Below are positions 20,541 through 30,117 of a stretch of 32,500 bases of DNA, one piece after another. How positions within the stretch are numbered: the stretch's first letter is position 1; each line of letters begins with the position of its first letter. The position numbers and the translations under genes were made by a program. The notes under the pieces were generated by a model that did no database searches, had not been told where the DNA came from, and saw only the letters and a list, made by a program, of their open reading frames with translations. Source of the stretch: Chrysomallon squamiferum (lineage: Eukaryota; Mollusca; Gastropoda; Neomphalida; Peltospiridae); assembly GCA_012295275.1 (NCBI GenBank), contig CM022676.1, forward strand, positions 3,297,258 to 3,329,757. The letters are read 5' to 3'.

Positions 20541-20744
20541 AGTAAAGATGATGATGATAAAAAAAAAAAAAAATAAACAGAAAAACAAATCAAATAAAAA
20601 AAATAAATAAATAAATAAAAATAAAAAATAAAACAAAATAGAGAAAAAAAAAAAAAAAAAAGTCTCATGACTGTCCTGTCAATAGCATGAAAAAGACTAA
20701 CAATTATCTTTATTCAGACTCTTAAGAAATATTTCAGACCCGCG

Positions 20745-20778
20745 AGTCTGTCTGACTGTCTGTCTGTCTGTCTGTCTA
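20745..20778. repeat. (GTCT)n short tetranucleotide repeat
   Basis: About eight units of GTCT with one GACT interruption, in a balanced-composition segment. Confidence 0.85.
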
Positions 20779-20869
20779 TTTAAACGCTATCTTCGATCAG
20801 TAACAGACAAACATTAGAAGAGATCAACTTTCTTCACTACCTCGTTGTCAAAGAGCAGACGAACATTGT

Positions 20870-20995
20870 TTATTTTCCCGCACTTTTCAAGTTTATGGAG
20901 ACTTTGTCGTCAATGCTTGGTCTAAGCGCGCAGCTCACATAAATTATGGATAATGGCGTAGCTAGAGGCTTTGGCACCCACGTCATGTACAGTAC
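20870..20995 (-). other. Minus-strand open segment, exon or old repeat
   Basis: After an acceptor-like GTTAG (AG at 20,996-20,997) the minus strand is open for 41 codons to TAA. The peptide includes VLYMTWVPKPLATPLSII and ends KVSINLKSAGK. GC is near 45% and CpGs are present. The plus-strand phrase AATGGCGTAGCTAGAGGC is of a type often seen in dispersed invertebrate repeats, so a mobile-element fragment is at least as likely. The pyrimidine tract is absent. Confidence 0.15.
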
Positions 20996-21250
20996 CTAAC
21001 TTGTTTAATATTCAGCAACATATTTAATAAACATTAACGAGGAACGCTGATCTAATGTTTAGGCTATTGACCTAATTACAACGACGTAACAGCATCGAAT
21101 CGAGTTCCGTGAACTCGTGAAATTATTTGTGTACATGAGCTTATCTTCTCTTAGTATTATTATTATATTTTCTGAGATATAGTAAGTTAAATTATTTGTG
21201 AAAAATATTACACACCCACACACTCTAATGCAGTGCGGAAGTTATGTTGT

Positions 21251-21340
21251 TTACTTATAAATTAAAAGACAATGATATCTTCTGAATTTCGTTCGTAACA
21301 AAATTGCTCGAACTTTCCACAGACATTGACCGATTTCAAA
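21251..21340 (-). other. Minus-strand exon candidate with strong acceptor
   Basis: The minus strand shows an eight-T tract, a branch-point-like TTCTAAT and ATCAACAG (AG at 21,341-21,342). Two frames stay open afterwards: one for 29 codons to 21,251 (begins FEIGQCLWKVRAILLR) and one for 25 codons to 21,262 (begins LKSVNVCGKFEQFCYERN). No strong donor was found, and neither peptide is recognised. The acceptor is the only solid evidence. Confidence 0.2.
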
Positions 21341-21879
21341 CTGTTGATAAACAATTAGAAAAAAAACAACCTTTTGTCTGGTTCAAGGCCAGTTAGATTG
21401 GTATCTGATGTTAACATATTGTACAAAAACAATGTTTAATCTAATATTAATTAATTACAATGTCTGAGTTGACATAACGAGATATTAATGTAACTTTAAT
21501 TTGATGACAGCAGAAATATTTCATTAACACTTGTACTCAGATTAGAGCCGCTAAGTGTAAATGTTTTGCATATCTGCAGTATGAAACACTTTTAATTGTA
21601 GTTTTTAATTAGGAAATACTCAAGTAACATTTGCTTAAATTTAAATTTGAATTCAGCGTAACAGAAAACCTTTACATACGACATTTTATATTTTCTGCTT
21701 TTTGTGAACGTATTGGCCAAAAGTATCATATATACACTCTAATATTACAGCAGCGGGATTTATCAGGTATTTTTATATCACTGGAGATAACGATCGCATC
21801 TAGAAATGTCTTATTGATGATGTACAAAGTGCTTTATCAACACAATTTACTGACAGGACATAAATAACTTAAAGCGATG
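21341..21879. other. Unique AT-rich DNA, no gene seen
   Basis: A 78-codon plus frame at 21,631-21,867 starts at TTG, has no recognised domain and no clear splice context. No repeats are evident. Confidence 0.3.
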
Positions 21880-22375
21880 ACGGGTATTACTGAAAGGTGC
21901 ACTGTGACATCGACCTATAATGAAATATCTTCGTGTGAACGACAATGGAGATACGACTCGAAATATCTTACTGATATCTGCTCATATTGGTTGTTATTAT
22001 GTCGAAACATATTGATAGGACTAAAGATATCTTCCTGTCAACAATACATTCTACTCACATTGATTGTTTATTATGATGACACATACTGATAATACTAGCA
22101 ATATCTACCTTCAAGCTTTAGATACCACTCGAAATGTTTTAATGACATCGAATCACTGTTGCAGCTATTTTTAATTACACCGCCACACACTGATACTACT
22201 AGAAATATCTTACTCCCATCGAAAGACTTTGATGTTATTCGAAATGTTTTGCTAACGACTCGTATTGACTTTAATGCTTATTATACTTATATCGACACAT
22301 ACTGGTGACACTAGCAATATTTTGCTCACATCGAGACATACTTAAGCTACTATAAAATTATTTCTGACCTCGATT
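21880..22375. repeat. Degenerate minisatellite with CTAGCAATATCTT-like core
   Basis: Recurring phrases: ACTCGAAATATCTTACTGAT (21,955), GGACTAAAGATATCTT (22,018), ACTAGCAATATCTACCTTC (22,095), CCACTCGAAATGTTTTAATG (22,126), ACTAGAAATATCTTACTCCC (22,198), TATTCGAAATGTTTTGCTAA (22,236) and ACTAGCAATATTTTGCTCAC (22,310). Between them ACACATACTGATGACA-like strings recur (22,079, 22,185, 22,295). The unit is about 35-75 bp, strongly diverged. No frame is conserved. Confidence 0.7.
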
Positions 22376-22537
22376 GGTAACTCATAAAACTGAAGTTGTC
22401 TCATGTAATATAGATACATCTTGAAATCACTGTAAGTTTTAATTTTTGAGTTTCTAAATTTATTTTATTTACTTTTTATTTTACTTACATTTTTCTTGAA
22501 TTTATTTTATCATCATAACTCAGTACAAAACTTAGGT

Positions 22538-22539
22538 AA

Positions 22540-22570
<31 letters not shown>

Positions 22571-22628
22571 TATGTTTCTAAATAACCTTTTCTGATCCAA
22601 TAACAAAAAAAAAAAAAATTTTCCATTT

Positions 22629-22680
<52 letters not shown>
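22538..22680. repeat. T tract, A tract and (TAA)n
   Basis: T(26) at 22,538-22,563, A(13) near 22,605 and about 17 TAA triplets at 22,630-22,680. Confidence 0.9.
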
Positions 22681-22959
22681 GAGAGACTTCTGTCTCAGCC
22701 CAGTGGTTTGTCAAAACGAAAAGAATTGTTCTGTTCTACTGTTTATTCGCCACTTCTACTTTACGTTATTCATAAAACGACGTCGAGTCAGTCACAGGAA
22801 TAAATTCAATTTACATTCAGCCAAGCAGACAGTTCAATGGGTGCTGCGAAAGCAAAACATTCTTCAGTGAACCGTTTAAAAAGAGACGTTTTCCATCGCT
22901 GACAACGATCAGAGACTCGGAACAGCACTAAATAATTTTTCTTGAATACATTAGCAAAA
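22681..22959. other. Unique segment, weak minus-strand frame
   Basis: Balanced DNA. A minus frame runs 23,075 to 22,806 and crosses into the neighbouring array; it includes VSDRCQRWKTSLFKRFTEE and ends IELSAWLNVN. Its first third is repeat-derived (poly-Ile and array sequence), there is no recognised domain, and splice sites are not clear. Confidence 0.2.
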
Positions 22960-23830
22960 TGTCTATTTAATATTAACTCGACGTCATCCTGGTTCGCGGT
23001 TTTTGTGGACATATTCAGTGACGGATCCGAAATTATTATTATTATTATTACACAGACGGTGAAAGGGTTCGCCAATAAATTATAAGTTTAAACAGGGTGT
23101 AAAAGGTTAGGCAATACATTAAACCAGCTGACTGGTCATTTCGCTTTCAGAGGCGGGTCTAAGATTACTTTGCAGAGGGTTTTGGTAATATATTAAACTT
23201 GATGACATTCCTGTTCCATTTGCGGACGTTTCCAGACAGTTTATTTTATAAAGAGTGATGAAAGTTTAGTCGATTAATTAAACCGGATAACTTCGTAGAC
23301 TAATCAAGAGCGGCGGTTCAAAAATTGTACCAGAGAGGGCGACAGAAAATAATGCATCACATTAGATGGTTCTTTCTTTTGTCTGTAAGACACATTTTGG
23401 TACCCTCATTAGCAGATTCAGCTTTTTAACTAACTAAAATTAATTACTTAAGTTAATTACTAAGATGGTCAGTTATTTTACTGATGGTAATGGTGCTTTG
23501 TAACACGTTAAACCTGATGGTGCGTGTTGTAAAGGTTTTCACTGGCAAATCTTGGCTTAATTTAAACAGACGTTATAAAGTGTGGCACGCTGGTTTGTTC
23601 GTTTTGTAAATTATCAGTTGCGTATCCTAAATTATTTCCACACAGACTGTGGGTTTGGCAGTTACGTAAACCTAATGACATTCTGATTTGTTCGTCTTGT
23701 AAACATGTCATAGCAAATCCGGGAGCATATTACGTGGGGATGGTATTAGATAATAAATTTACATAACACATGTTTGATTTTAATTTGATGATATCCTGGT
23801 ACGTTCACCTTACTTGACGTGTTGGAGTCA
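22960..23830. repeat. Degenerate tandem array, unit about 75-115 bp
   Basis: Seven diverged copies share a consensus like GGCAATACATTAAACCTGAT, then GACATTCTGGTTTGTTCG. The ATTAAAC(C/T)-TGATGACA block is seen near 23,080, 23,118, 23,190, 23,277, 23,505, 23,664 and 23,778. A second block, CCTAAATTATT..CACAGAC(G/T)GTG, occurs near 23,027 and 23,628, with a variant near 23,158. Units are eroded between 23,340 and 23,480. GC is higher than in most of the window. No frame is shared between copies. Confidence 0.75.
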
Positions 23831-24141
23831 TATCCTGGAATTTGTTTGTTTATTTCTTTTGTTTGTTCGTTAGTTTGTTTTTGTTGATTAATTAATTTAT
23901 TATTGTTGTTGTTGAGTGTGTTCTAGTTAAAACAAGGAACGAAAAGATAACTCGACTTTCGACAAGAGTAAAATAATTAAACTTCTAAATAAACTTGTGA
24001 ATACTGAAACAAAACTAATAATTTACATGCTAAAGCTACACCTTACTAAGTAAATTTAAAAAAAAAAAATCATCTTCGTTAAACATCAAAGTAATTTATC
24101 AGTAGTTCTTAAGACCTGGAGAGAAAAGATAAATTTACTAA
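23831..24141. other. T-rich then A-rich spacer, no gene seen
   Basis: TTTG/GTTT repeats at 23,840-23,890, GTT triplets near 23,905 and unique A-rich DNA beyond. Nothing codable was found. Confidence 0.35.
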
Positions 24142-24174
24142 ATATATAAAGAAAAACAAAATAAGGCAGAATGG

Positions 24175-24441
24175 ATGAAGACAACGACAACGTCACCTGG
24201 CACTGGCATCATAGATGAGGTTGTTGTGTCTAGTTGCTGGAGTAGTATGACATCACTAGGTATGACTCATGATGGCATCAACATGGTTGATGATGTGGAT
24301 CCAAGAGTTAATCAATCTCAAAACTGAATTAATAGTTTTTCAACGTTGATGTTAACGAGCAATGGCATCACTGCGGCAAAATATGATGACAACTCTGAAG
24401 TGAATGACGGTGTTATTCAGATATTTTGTTTAAAGTATTAA
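24175..24441 (+). pseudogene. One-stop open frame, possible eroded exon or repeat
   Basis: From ATG at 24,175 a 50-codon frame runs to TGA at 24,325, then the same frame stays open another 37 codons to TAA at 24,439. The first part starts MKTTTTSPGTGIIDEVVV and later reads SLGMTHDGINMVDDVDP. The second contains LMLTSNGITAAKYDDNSE. TGGCATCA recurs three times (24,204, 24,273 and 24,363), so this may be one more diverged minisatellite. No known family is recognised, and there is no splice evidence. The pseudogene label is tentative. Confidence 0.2.
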
Positions 24442-24532
24442 AGTAGATATATGGTTTGTTTGCAGATCTCTCTCTCGGGGAAAACAACAGCCATGTTATC
24501 ATCAACATACCCAAAACCACTTTTCAAATCTA

Positions 24533-24552
24533 TGACGTCAATGATGACGTAA
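24533..24552 (+). promoter_or_regulatory. Paired CRE-like sites
   Basis: TGACGTCA at 24,533-24,540 and TGACGTAA at 24,545-24,552, start to start 12 bp apart, roughly one helical turn. The first is the full CREB/ATF palindrome and the second is an ATF/C/EBP-like variant. The surroundings are AT-rich, and no TATA box or exon is seen nearby. Confidence 0.35.
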
Positions 24553-24705
24553 ATGATAATAAACATTTATTCATATTAAGGCAATTGACTAAATTAATAA
24601 GAACCTTATTTACCTACTGAATACAAAAAATAGTATTTCATGTGACATTCATTCGATAAACATTACTAAATTATACAAATAAAACCAGGAAATCACCTCT
24701 CATGA

Positions 24706-24706
<1 letters not shown>

Positions 24707-24749
<43 letters not shown>

Positions 24750-24792
24750 TTTTTAAAAAACTTTTATTAGATAAAAAAAAAAAATCTGATTT

Positions 24793-24842
<50 letters not shown>
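24707..24842. repeat. (ATT)n and (AG)23 microsatellites
   Basis: ATT triplets at 24,707-24,748 and a pure AG run at 24,797-24,842, separated by an A tract. Confidence 0.92.
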
Positions 24843-24846
<4 letters not shown>

Positions 24847-24863
24847 TTTTTGAAATGTTCTAG

Positions 24864-25075
24864 TTTGATATCAACTGCCGTTGTTTCAAGTAAGTCAGAA
24901 TATGGCTGTTTGTTTACGATTGCGTTCATTACAGCTTGGCAGCGGTCGTTTCAGGACAAACTGGCAACATTTCCCTATCAACTCCATGGACTGGAAAACG
25001 GCCTACTGCACGCAATACACCTAACACGTGCAGGGAAGGATCCAGCAATTTCAAAAGGGGAGGCATCATAATGAT
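24864..25075 (+). other. Balanced-GC segment open in all plus frames
   Basis: All three plus frames are open across about 24,945-25,070, giving for example AWQRSFQDKLATFPYQLHG in one frame and SGQTGNISLSTPWTGKRPT in another. That is unusual here but uninformative about which, if any, is used. GGATCCAGCAATTTCAAAAG then GGGAGG near 25,038 is of a type common in dispersed invertebrate repeats, so a mobile-element remnant is likely. A possible 26-base micro-exon (24,864-24,889) ends at GTAAGT after a weak TTCTAG acceptor. Confidence 0.2.
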
Positions 25076-25090
25076 GAGTATATTATACCT

Positions 25091-25124
25091 CAACACATAT
25101 ACGCACACTCACACACATACACAA

Positions 25125-25164
<40 letters not shown>

Positions 25165-25183
25165 ACACACACACACACACACA
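25091..25183. repeat. (CA)n microsatellite with interruptions
   Basis: About 93 bp of CA dinucleotides interrupted by TA, AA and one GA. THTHTH and CVCVCV frames are artefacts. Confidence 0.95.
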
Positions 25184-25491
25184 AAAGAAGAAAATAATTA
25201 TGTGCAGAAAGTAGGTGAAAAACATGCCGGTTTCGATACTTTGATTCATGTGTGATACGGATAAGGGAAACCACGTGCTTCCCAGCACTATTAATAAAAC
25301 ATTGAATGTTTTGTCTAGAAGCCAAAATGAGAAAAGCAGAAGGTCGTAAAGCATAATCTTCAAACACAGGCGCTATTCATAAACCGTGCCACTTCGGCTG
25401 TTTCCGTGAACTAAGACCTCTCCTTTGGAATTAAAAGAGGCTCTGTCTTTTCAGAAAAAAAAACTAAAAGTGAAATTTCCTTTTGGAAATA
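25184..25491. other. Unique spacer, no gene seen
   Basis: Balanced DNA with CCACGTGC near 25,271. Short frames only, with no splice pair. Confidence 0.35.
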
Positions 25492-25516
25492 ATTTTTTTT
25501 TTTTTTTTTTTTTTTT
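25492..25516. repeat. Poly(T) tract, about 24 bases
   Basis: A T run followed by TTTG/GTTT-rich DNA to about 25,612. Confidence 0.9.
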
Positions 25517-25754
25517 ACGGTTTTATATTTCATTATATTTTTAATTGTTATTATTTGTTTTGTTTGTTTGGTTGATTGCTTCTTTTGATATTTGTTTATT
25601 TGTTTGTTTTGTTAAAAAAAAAGAAGAACAGTAATGGCACAAAGGAATTAATTAAATGAACAAAAATAAAGTCTGGTTTCGATAAATTTAAGATATCTAT
25701 ACATACTGTAGTAATTATATATAATGGCTCCAAGCAGTCGAAAGTAATAATAAA

Positions 25755-25842
25755 AAAATATTATAATAATAATAATAATAATAACAACAACAAGAAGAAG
25801 AAGAAGAAGAAGAAGAAGAAGAAGAAGAAGAAAAAGAAAAAG
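25755..25842. repeat. AAT, AAC and (AAG)n triplet tract
   Basis: AAT to 25,781, AAC to 25,791, AAG to 25,831, then AAAAAG. The poly-Leu minus frame is this tract. Confidence 0.92.
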
Positions 25843-26348
25843 ATAATAATCTCTCGTTGGCATAACGTCATTAAATTGTCTACTAGCGAAGTTATCTACC
25901 CTTGTCGTCTGCCAACATTTATACATTCCTGTGGTTTGTTGCTAAATGACCCGGTAATGTTAGAGCAGCGTTCTGTGGCTAGACCATAGCTGTCAGAAAA
26001 CTATCTCCACTGATATTTCCATTATCAATTCGACGAATTAGACTCGGTGTACTCAATCAACTCGCTAACTGCTTGAAAGTGAAATAAATGTACATAAAAG
26101 GCCTTTGAGTACGTTTCGAGGGGTTGTCTCGAATAAATCGCTTTGACGAGAAATTATTGGCTGCGTGGAAAATAATAACTCTGACATCTGTAACCAGAGT
26201 TTTGGGGATATGTGAGTAGGTGGAAAGTAGATTCATAAATTAGTAAGTTAGAACTATAAATAAAGCAATAAATGGTTAGTGAACACATTTTAAAATTAAA
26301 TATATAAAATAATATTATTAATAAATGAAGAAAGAAAGAAAGAAGAAA

Positions 26349-26349
<1 letters not shown>
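25843..26349. other. Unique spacer, no gene seen
   Basis: Fairly balanced DNA to about 26,200, then AT-rich. Contains several CpGs (25,860-26,170) but no frame or splice pair that stands out. Confidence 0.35.

Positions 26350-26382
<33 letters not shown>
26350..26382. repeat. Poly(A) tract of 33 bases
   Basis: A pure A run preceded by AAAG repeats from 26,328. Confidence 0.9.
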
Positions 26383-26385
<3 letters not shown>

Positions 26386-26838
26386 TGAAGAAAACAAAAA
26401 CAAACAAATAATAAATATATAAATAAAAAACTAAAGTAACGGGTGAATAATGAATGATGAATAAATTATTACAAAATTCTCTTTAAATCGAGAACAAAGC
26501 AGAAACAATCTTAACGATGATGTTATTCACAACGACAATGACGTATAAATGACAATAACACAGACTGATATACAAACAAGGAAATAAACACTTCAAAGAA
26601 ACCTGAACTGTTTCTAGTGTAATTAGTAAACAAAGAAATAAACACACACATACGCACACAGACACCCACACAAAGTAAAAAACTGGAACATCAAAAGTAA
26701 TTATAAGTATTAGAACATCTGAAAGGTTAATCAATAAACTATCAATCAGTCAGTAATAAAACAACAACAACAAAAACAACAATTTGTCAAAAGAAATAAT
26801 CGCCAGATAAACAGAAGTAATAAACTGATAAATGCATA
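26383..26838. other. A-rich spacer, no gene seen
   Basis: The phrase AAAGAAATAAACACACACAT near 26,635 echoes AGGAAATAAACACTTCAAAG near 26,580. Weak CA repeats follow at 26,640-26,672. No gene. Confidence 0.35.
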
Positions 26839-26869
26839 AATATATATATATATATATATGGATCCGATA

Positions 26870-26928
<59 letters not shown>

Positions 26929-27025
26929 TGATGATTCTGCAACAATAAATAACAATAGCAAAAACAATAATTATTTATAAATGACAACTAATAATTATTT
27001 ATAACAACAACAACAATAATAATAA

Positions 27026-27075
<50 letters not shown>

Positions 27076-27115
27076 GATTATGATTATTATCATCATCATC
27101 ATTATTATTATTAAA
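26839..27115. repeat. (TA)n, (TAA)n and (TTA)n cluster
   Basis: TA dinucleotides at 26,839-26,858, about 19 TAA triplets at 26,869-26,926, then AAC/AAT at 27,004-27,024 and the complementary TTA/ATT triplets at 27,026-27,113. AAT and ATT tracts in opposite orientation could fold as a long weak hairpin. Confidence 0.9.
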
Positions 27116-27282
27116 GAAAGACACAAAGAATAAAAAACAACTAAATTATGGAACAAAAACGACACATAAACTGTTTCAAAGAAATTTGTAAATAACAAAA
27201 CAAAAAAAAAACCAACATAAATACGAAAAAAAAAAAAAAGAAAAAAAAGTTTTTTCATTTCTTAACTAGTATTTGTACTTAC

Positions 27283-27344
27283 CGAGTATTCGTTTGTACA
27301 AGAAAACGTTGTCATATTCAACTTTTTTTCTGACTTCGTATCTG
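27283..27344 (-). CDS. Candidate internal coding exon, 62 bp
   Basis: On the minus strand a T-rich tract ends AATATTTCAG (AG at 27,345-27,346). Then come 62 bases and a strong donor, CTCG before GTAAGTAC (GT at 27,281-27,282). The frame that begins after one base reads RYEVRKKVEYDNVFLYKRIL and ends in phase 1, matching the phase-1 start of the exon at 14,755-14,963; joined, the split codon would be GGT (Gly). A second frame, beginning after two bases with DTKSEKKLNMTTFS, is also open. The exon is short, so chance is not excluded, but both splice sites are good. The protein is not recognised. Confidence 0.3.
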
Positions 27345-27939
27345 CTGAAATATTAAATATAAAATTAAAACCTTTGAAATCCAGATTATTTATAAAATTT
27401 TCATTATATTAGAAAAGATGTTAAATTTTTCCATGAAAATCAATAAATCTAATATGGCTCTTTAATAATGATAATATTGAATTTTGTTCCTTGTCGCAGT
27501 TAAGCATAAAATTAATATTAAAGTTTATGATAAACATGAGACAAAAACAAATACATGAATTTTAAAAAAATTTAAAATGTCAGCTTGAAAATAGAATTAG
27601 ATATGTTTTATCATGAAAACAACAACAATATAAACAACAAGAAAACAAAAACTAAAATCTCCAAGGGAAAAAGAAAATTATAAAAAGTTAAATAAGATTC
27701 AAAACACAAACAAAACTAAAAGGAAAACAAAAGAAAAAAAAAAGAAATAAAAGAAAGAAAGAAAGAAGAAAAAAACGACAATTGAAAATCACACACACAC
27801 ACACAAAATTAAAATTGTAATATAGCTTAGTATTAATAAAGTAACATTTTTGTGTTTCGACACGATTATACATTTTTGTTCTTTCATCTTTTTGAGTGGT
27901 GACAGTAGAAGTAACAATGTTAAAAAAATATAACTTTAA
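27345..27939. other. AT-rich DNA, intron-like, no gene seen
   Basis: Very AT-rich, with AAAG repeats near 27,735-27,775 and a short CA run at 27,790-27,805. It would lie upstream in the same minus-strand gene if the exon call is right. Confidence 0.35.
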
Positions 27940-28065
27940 ATAACAATAATAATAATAACAACAGTTTCAACAGCAACAACAACAAATATAACAATAACAA
28001 CAACAATAATAAAAACAATAATAAAAACAATAATAATATTAATAATAAAAATAATAATAACAACA
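27940..28065. repeat. AAT/AAC triplet-rich stretch
   Basis: Interrupted AAT, AAC and AAAAC units over about 125 bp. The poly-Leu minus frame is an artefact. Confidence 0.85.
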
Positions 28066-28493
28066 AAACACTAGGCTGAAAGACAAAAGACACGTAGGAC
28101 AAAGCAGATATTTAAGCTGTAAGCTGTCTAGATAAGTAATTTGAAATCATGATCGGTGATATGTAATTCAAATGACTAAGTGTGTCTAAGTGTGTTAGTG
28201 TGTCACGCTAGTATGCATTTATGCATGCACAAAAGCACGGATAAACTTTTTGTCACCGCGTCTAAAAATACAGAGGCTTAAATTGCGTACACAGCAAATT
28301 TTTTATTTTGCGTATTTGATAATGTGTTGCGTATGTAATTATTATAATGTGTCCAACAAAGTATGCTGACTATGTTTGCGTGTGTGTCTATGTGTGCGTA
28401 TGCATATAGATGAGTATGTATGTATGCATGTTTGCATCTATTATTGTAATGTATGTCTGTATGTATGCACGTACGTATTTGCATATTAAAATA

Positions 28494-28498
<5 letters not shown>
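28066..28498. other. Unique DNA passing into TATG-rich degenerate repeat
   Basis: Unique to about 28,360, with AAGTGTGTCTAAGTGTGTTA near 28,178, then GTATG/GTATGC-rich sequence at 28,375-28,498. No gene. Confidence 0.4.

Positions 28499-28522
<24 letters not shown>
28499..28522. repeat. (GT)12 microsatellite
   Basis: Pure GT run at the end of a TATG-rich stretch. Confidence 0.92.
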
Positions 28523-28524
<2 letters not shown>

Positions 28525-29005
28525 ATACATATAGGTGTATGTCTGTGTGCTTTTCCATTTTTGCTCGTGCAAGAAATTAACAGTTTGTAAAGTTTTAACA
28601 ACAGTACTGTACTTCCTTGTTTAAACATTCACAGTGTATATTTCTTTATGCATATAGTTTAAACGTAATATATGGTGTTATATAGTTGTATTAGTTATCC
28701 AAAGCAAAAGAAGTATCATTTTATAATTAGATATTTTAGATAACTACTGACGAACGAATATCTGAGTGGTTGGGTATCAAGCCGAATGGATGGATATGAA
28801 ACCATTAACCCCCAAAAATAAACACGTTAAAAGTGCATAACCAACGCGACACTGATACCGCTCTGACAAACAGACTGCACACGTAATAACGTGAGAAACC
28901 TTACCCTCAACGCCACAGCTACAAGTATGGAAATGAATACGTCATGAAGCCTTAACCACAAACCACTCAGAATAAGTGTAAACACAGCTGCAATAGCATG
29001 TACCT
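28523..29005. other. Unique DNA, possible 3' UTR of the next exon
   Basis: Balanced composition at 28,840-29,005. It would be the 3' UTR if the candidate terminal exon just to the right is real. No AATAAA is visible on the minus strand close to the stop. AAGTGTGCATAACC-like and ACCAC-rich phrases do not form a clear repeat. Confidence 0.3.
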
Positions 29006-29100
29006 TTAATGAGTTGAGTTTCTCTCAGCGCGGATCAAGCTGGAAGTGTCCATGGGTCGGTTAAAGGGTCTGTCTTTACAGTCTGTCCTCGCTAGGAAAC
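29006..29100 (-). CDS. Candidate terminal coding exon, unknown protein
   Basis: On the minus strand AACTGTATTTTTCAG (AG at 29,101-29,102) precedes 95 bases: two completing a split codon, 30 codons and TAA. The other two frames stop at once. The peptide starts FLARTDCKDRPFNRPMDTS and ends SLIRAERNSTH; it is hydrophilic and not low complexity. GC is near 50%, well above the flanks. The phase-1 start equals that of the exon at 14,755-14,963, so it could be an alternative 3' end of the same gene. AAAG before GTACAT just past the stop could be a donor, making it a stop-bearing cassette exon. Not recognised. Confidence 0.35.
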
Positions 29101-30117
29101 CTGAAAAATACAGTTAATTTATTTTTTATTTTAATCTCGATTCGTAATCGTCTGGTGTCAGGAGATAAATAATATAGTTTAATTCATGGGTACTGTTTGA
29201 ATAATTGTTTTGTCATTTGTAATTAATCTAGTGGTCCTAGTTGTATCGTTGTCATCGTAGCTTGGTATTTAGTTGTACCCATCAATATTAGTAATGTCTT
29301 TTGTTGAGAAATTTCTATTTCTTTAGCAAATATATTAAATTAACAACAACAACAACAATAATAAATAAGTAAATAAATAAATAAATTTTCTTTACGATTA
29401 TCACACCAGAATTAAATAAACAAAAACTAATAGGCACTGATGATGATGATGATGATGATAATGATTATGACGATAATGATTTGGTATTTCTATTTAAGTA
29501 ACATTTACAATATGAAACAGCATTTGTTTTCTGTTAATATATCTTAACAAAGTAAATATATAGCAGTAGCATTATATTTACATTTTATTTTTGTTTAATG
29601 TTTAAAAAATCATTACTACAAAATATATAAGTACTTTATTTCGGTGTTATAGCTGTTATTAATATTTATATATTTCAAACCACAAAAAAAAAGAAGAGAA
29701 AAAGTTATTATTGCTGTATAATTTCAGTGACTATTATGATTACAGTAATCTTTTACTGTTATAAATCACGTAAAAATAAAAATATTTTATTGTTTTTCTT
29801 TCAGCGAAAAATGTTACAGGTCTAGTTAAGGTTATAATTTATTTCTTTTTCACGTTTTCAAATCTCGTTAAGAGAGAAATTCCGTGACTTTAACATTTAC
29901 AATAAGCAACTGATTTTCAGCTAATTTCGTTTTTAATATTTTTCTTTTGTCCGACCCTTGAGCCAAGCAGCTGTAGAAAAAGAAAGAAAACGTCATGAAA
30001 CTCATAAATTATTTCTAAAACGAGGCGAGATTAATGAACCGGGGTAATAAACTAGTTAACTAATGGGGCCCAGTACTGAGAGAAAACGCGAAGTAGTTTA
30101 TTATTTAAGAAAGAACA
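29101..30117. other. AT-rich DNA, intron-like, no gene seen
   Basis: About 1 kb of unique AT-rich sequence with small repeats: ACA at 29,342-29,358, TAAA near 29,370 and GAT triplets at 29,440-29,458. A small GC-richer patch lies at 30,020-30,095. Confidence 0.4.

Noticed and set aside
19764-20668. Poly-Leu and poly-Tyr minus frames
   Set aside because: GTA, AAT and TAAA tracts translated; no non-repetitive core.
22806-23075. 89-codon minus frame as a gene
   Set aside because: The first third is (ATT)n plus the neighbouring tandem array; the remainder shows no domain or splice evidence.
28750-28800. tRNA or tRNA-SINE A box (CTGAGTGGTTGGGTATCAAG)
   Set aside because: No GGTTCRANYCC B box follows at the right distance and no cloverleaf can be drawn.
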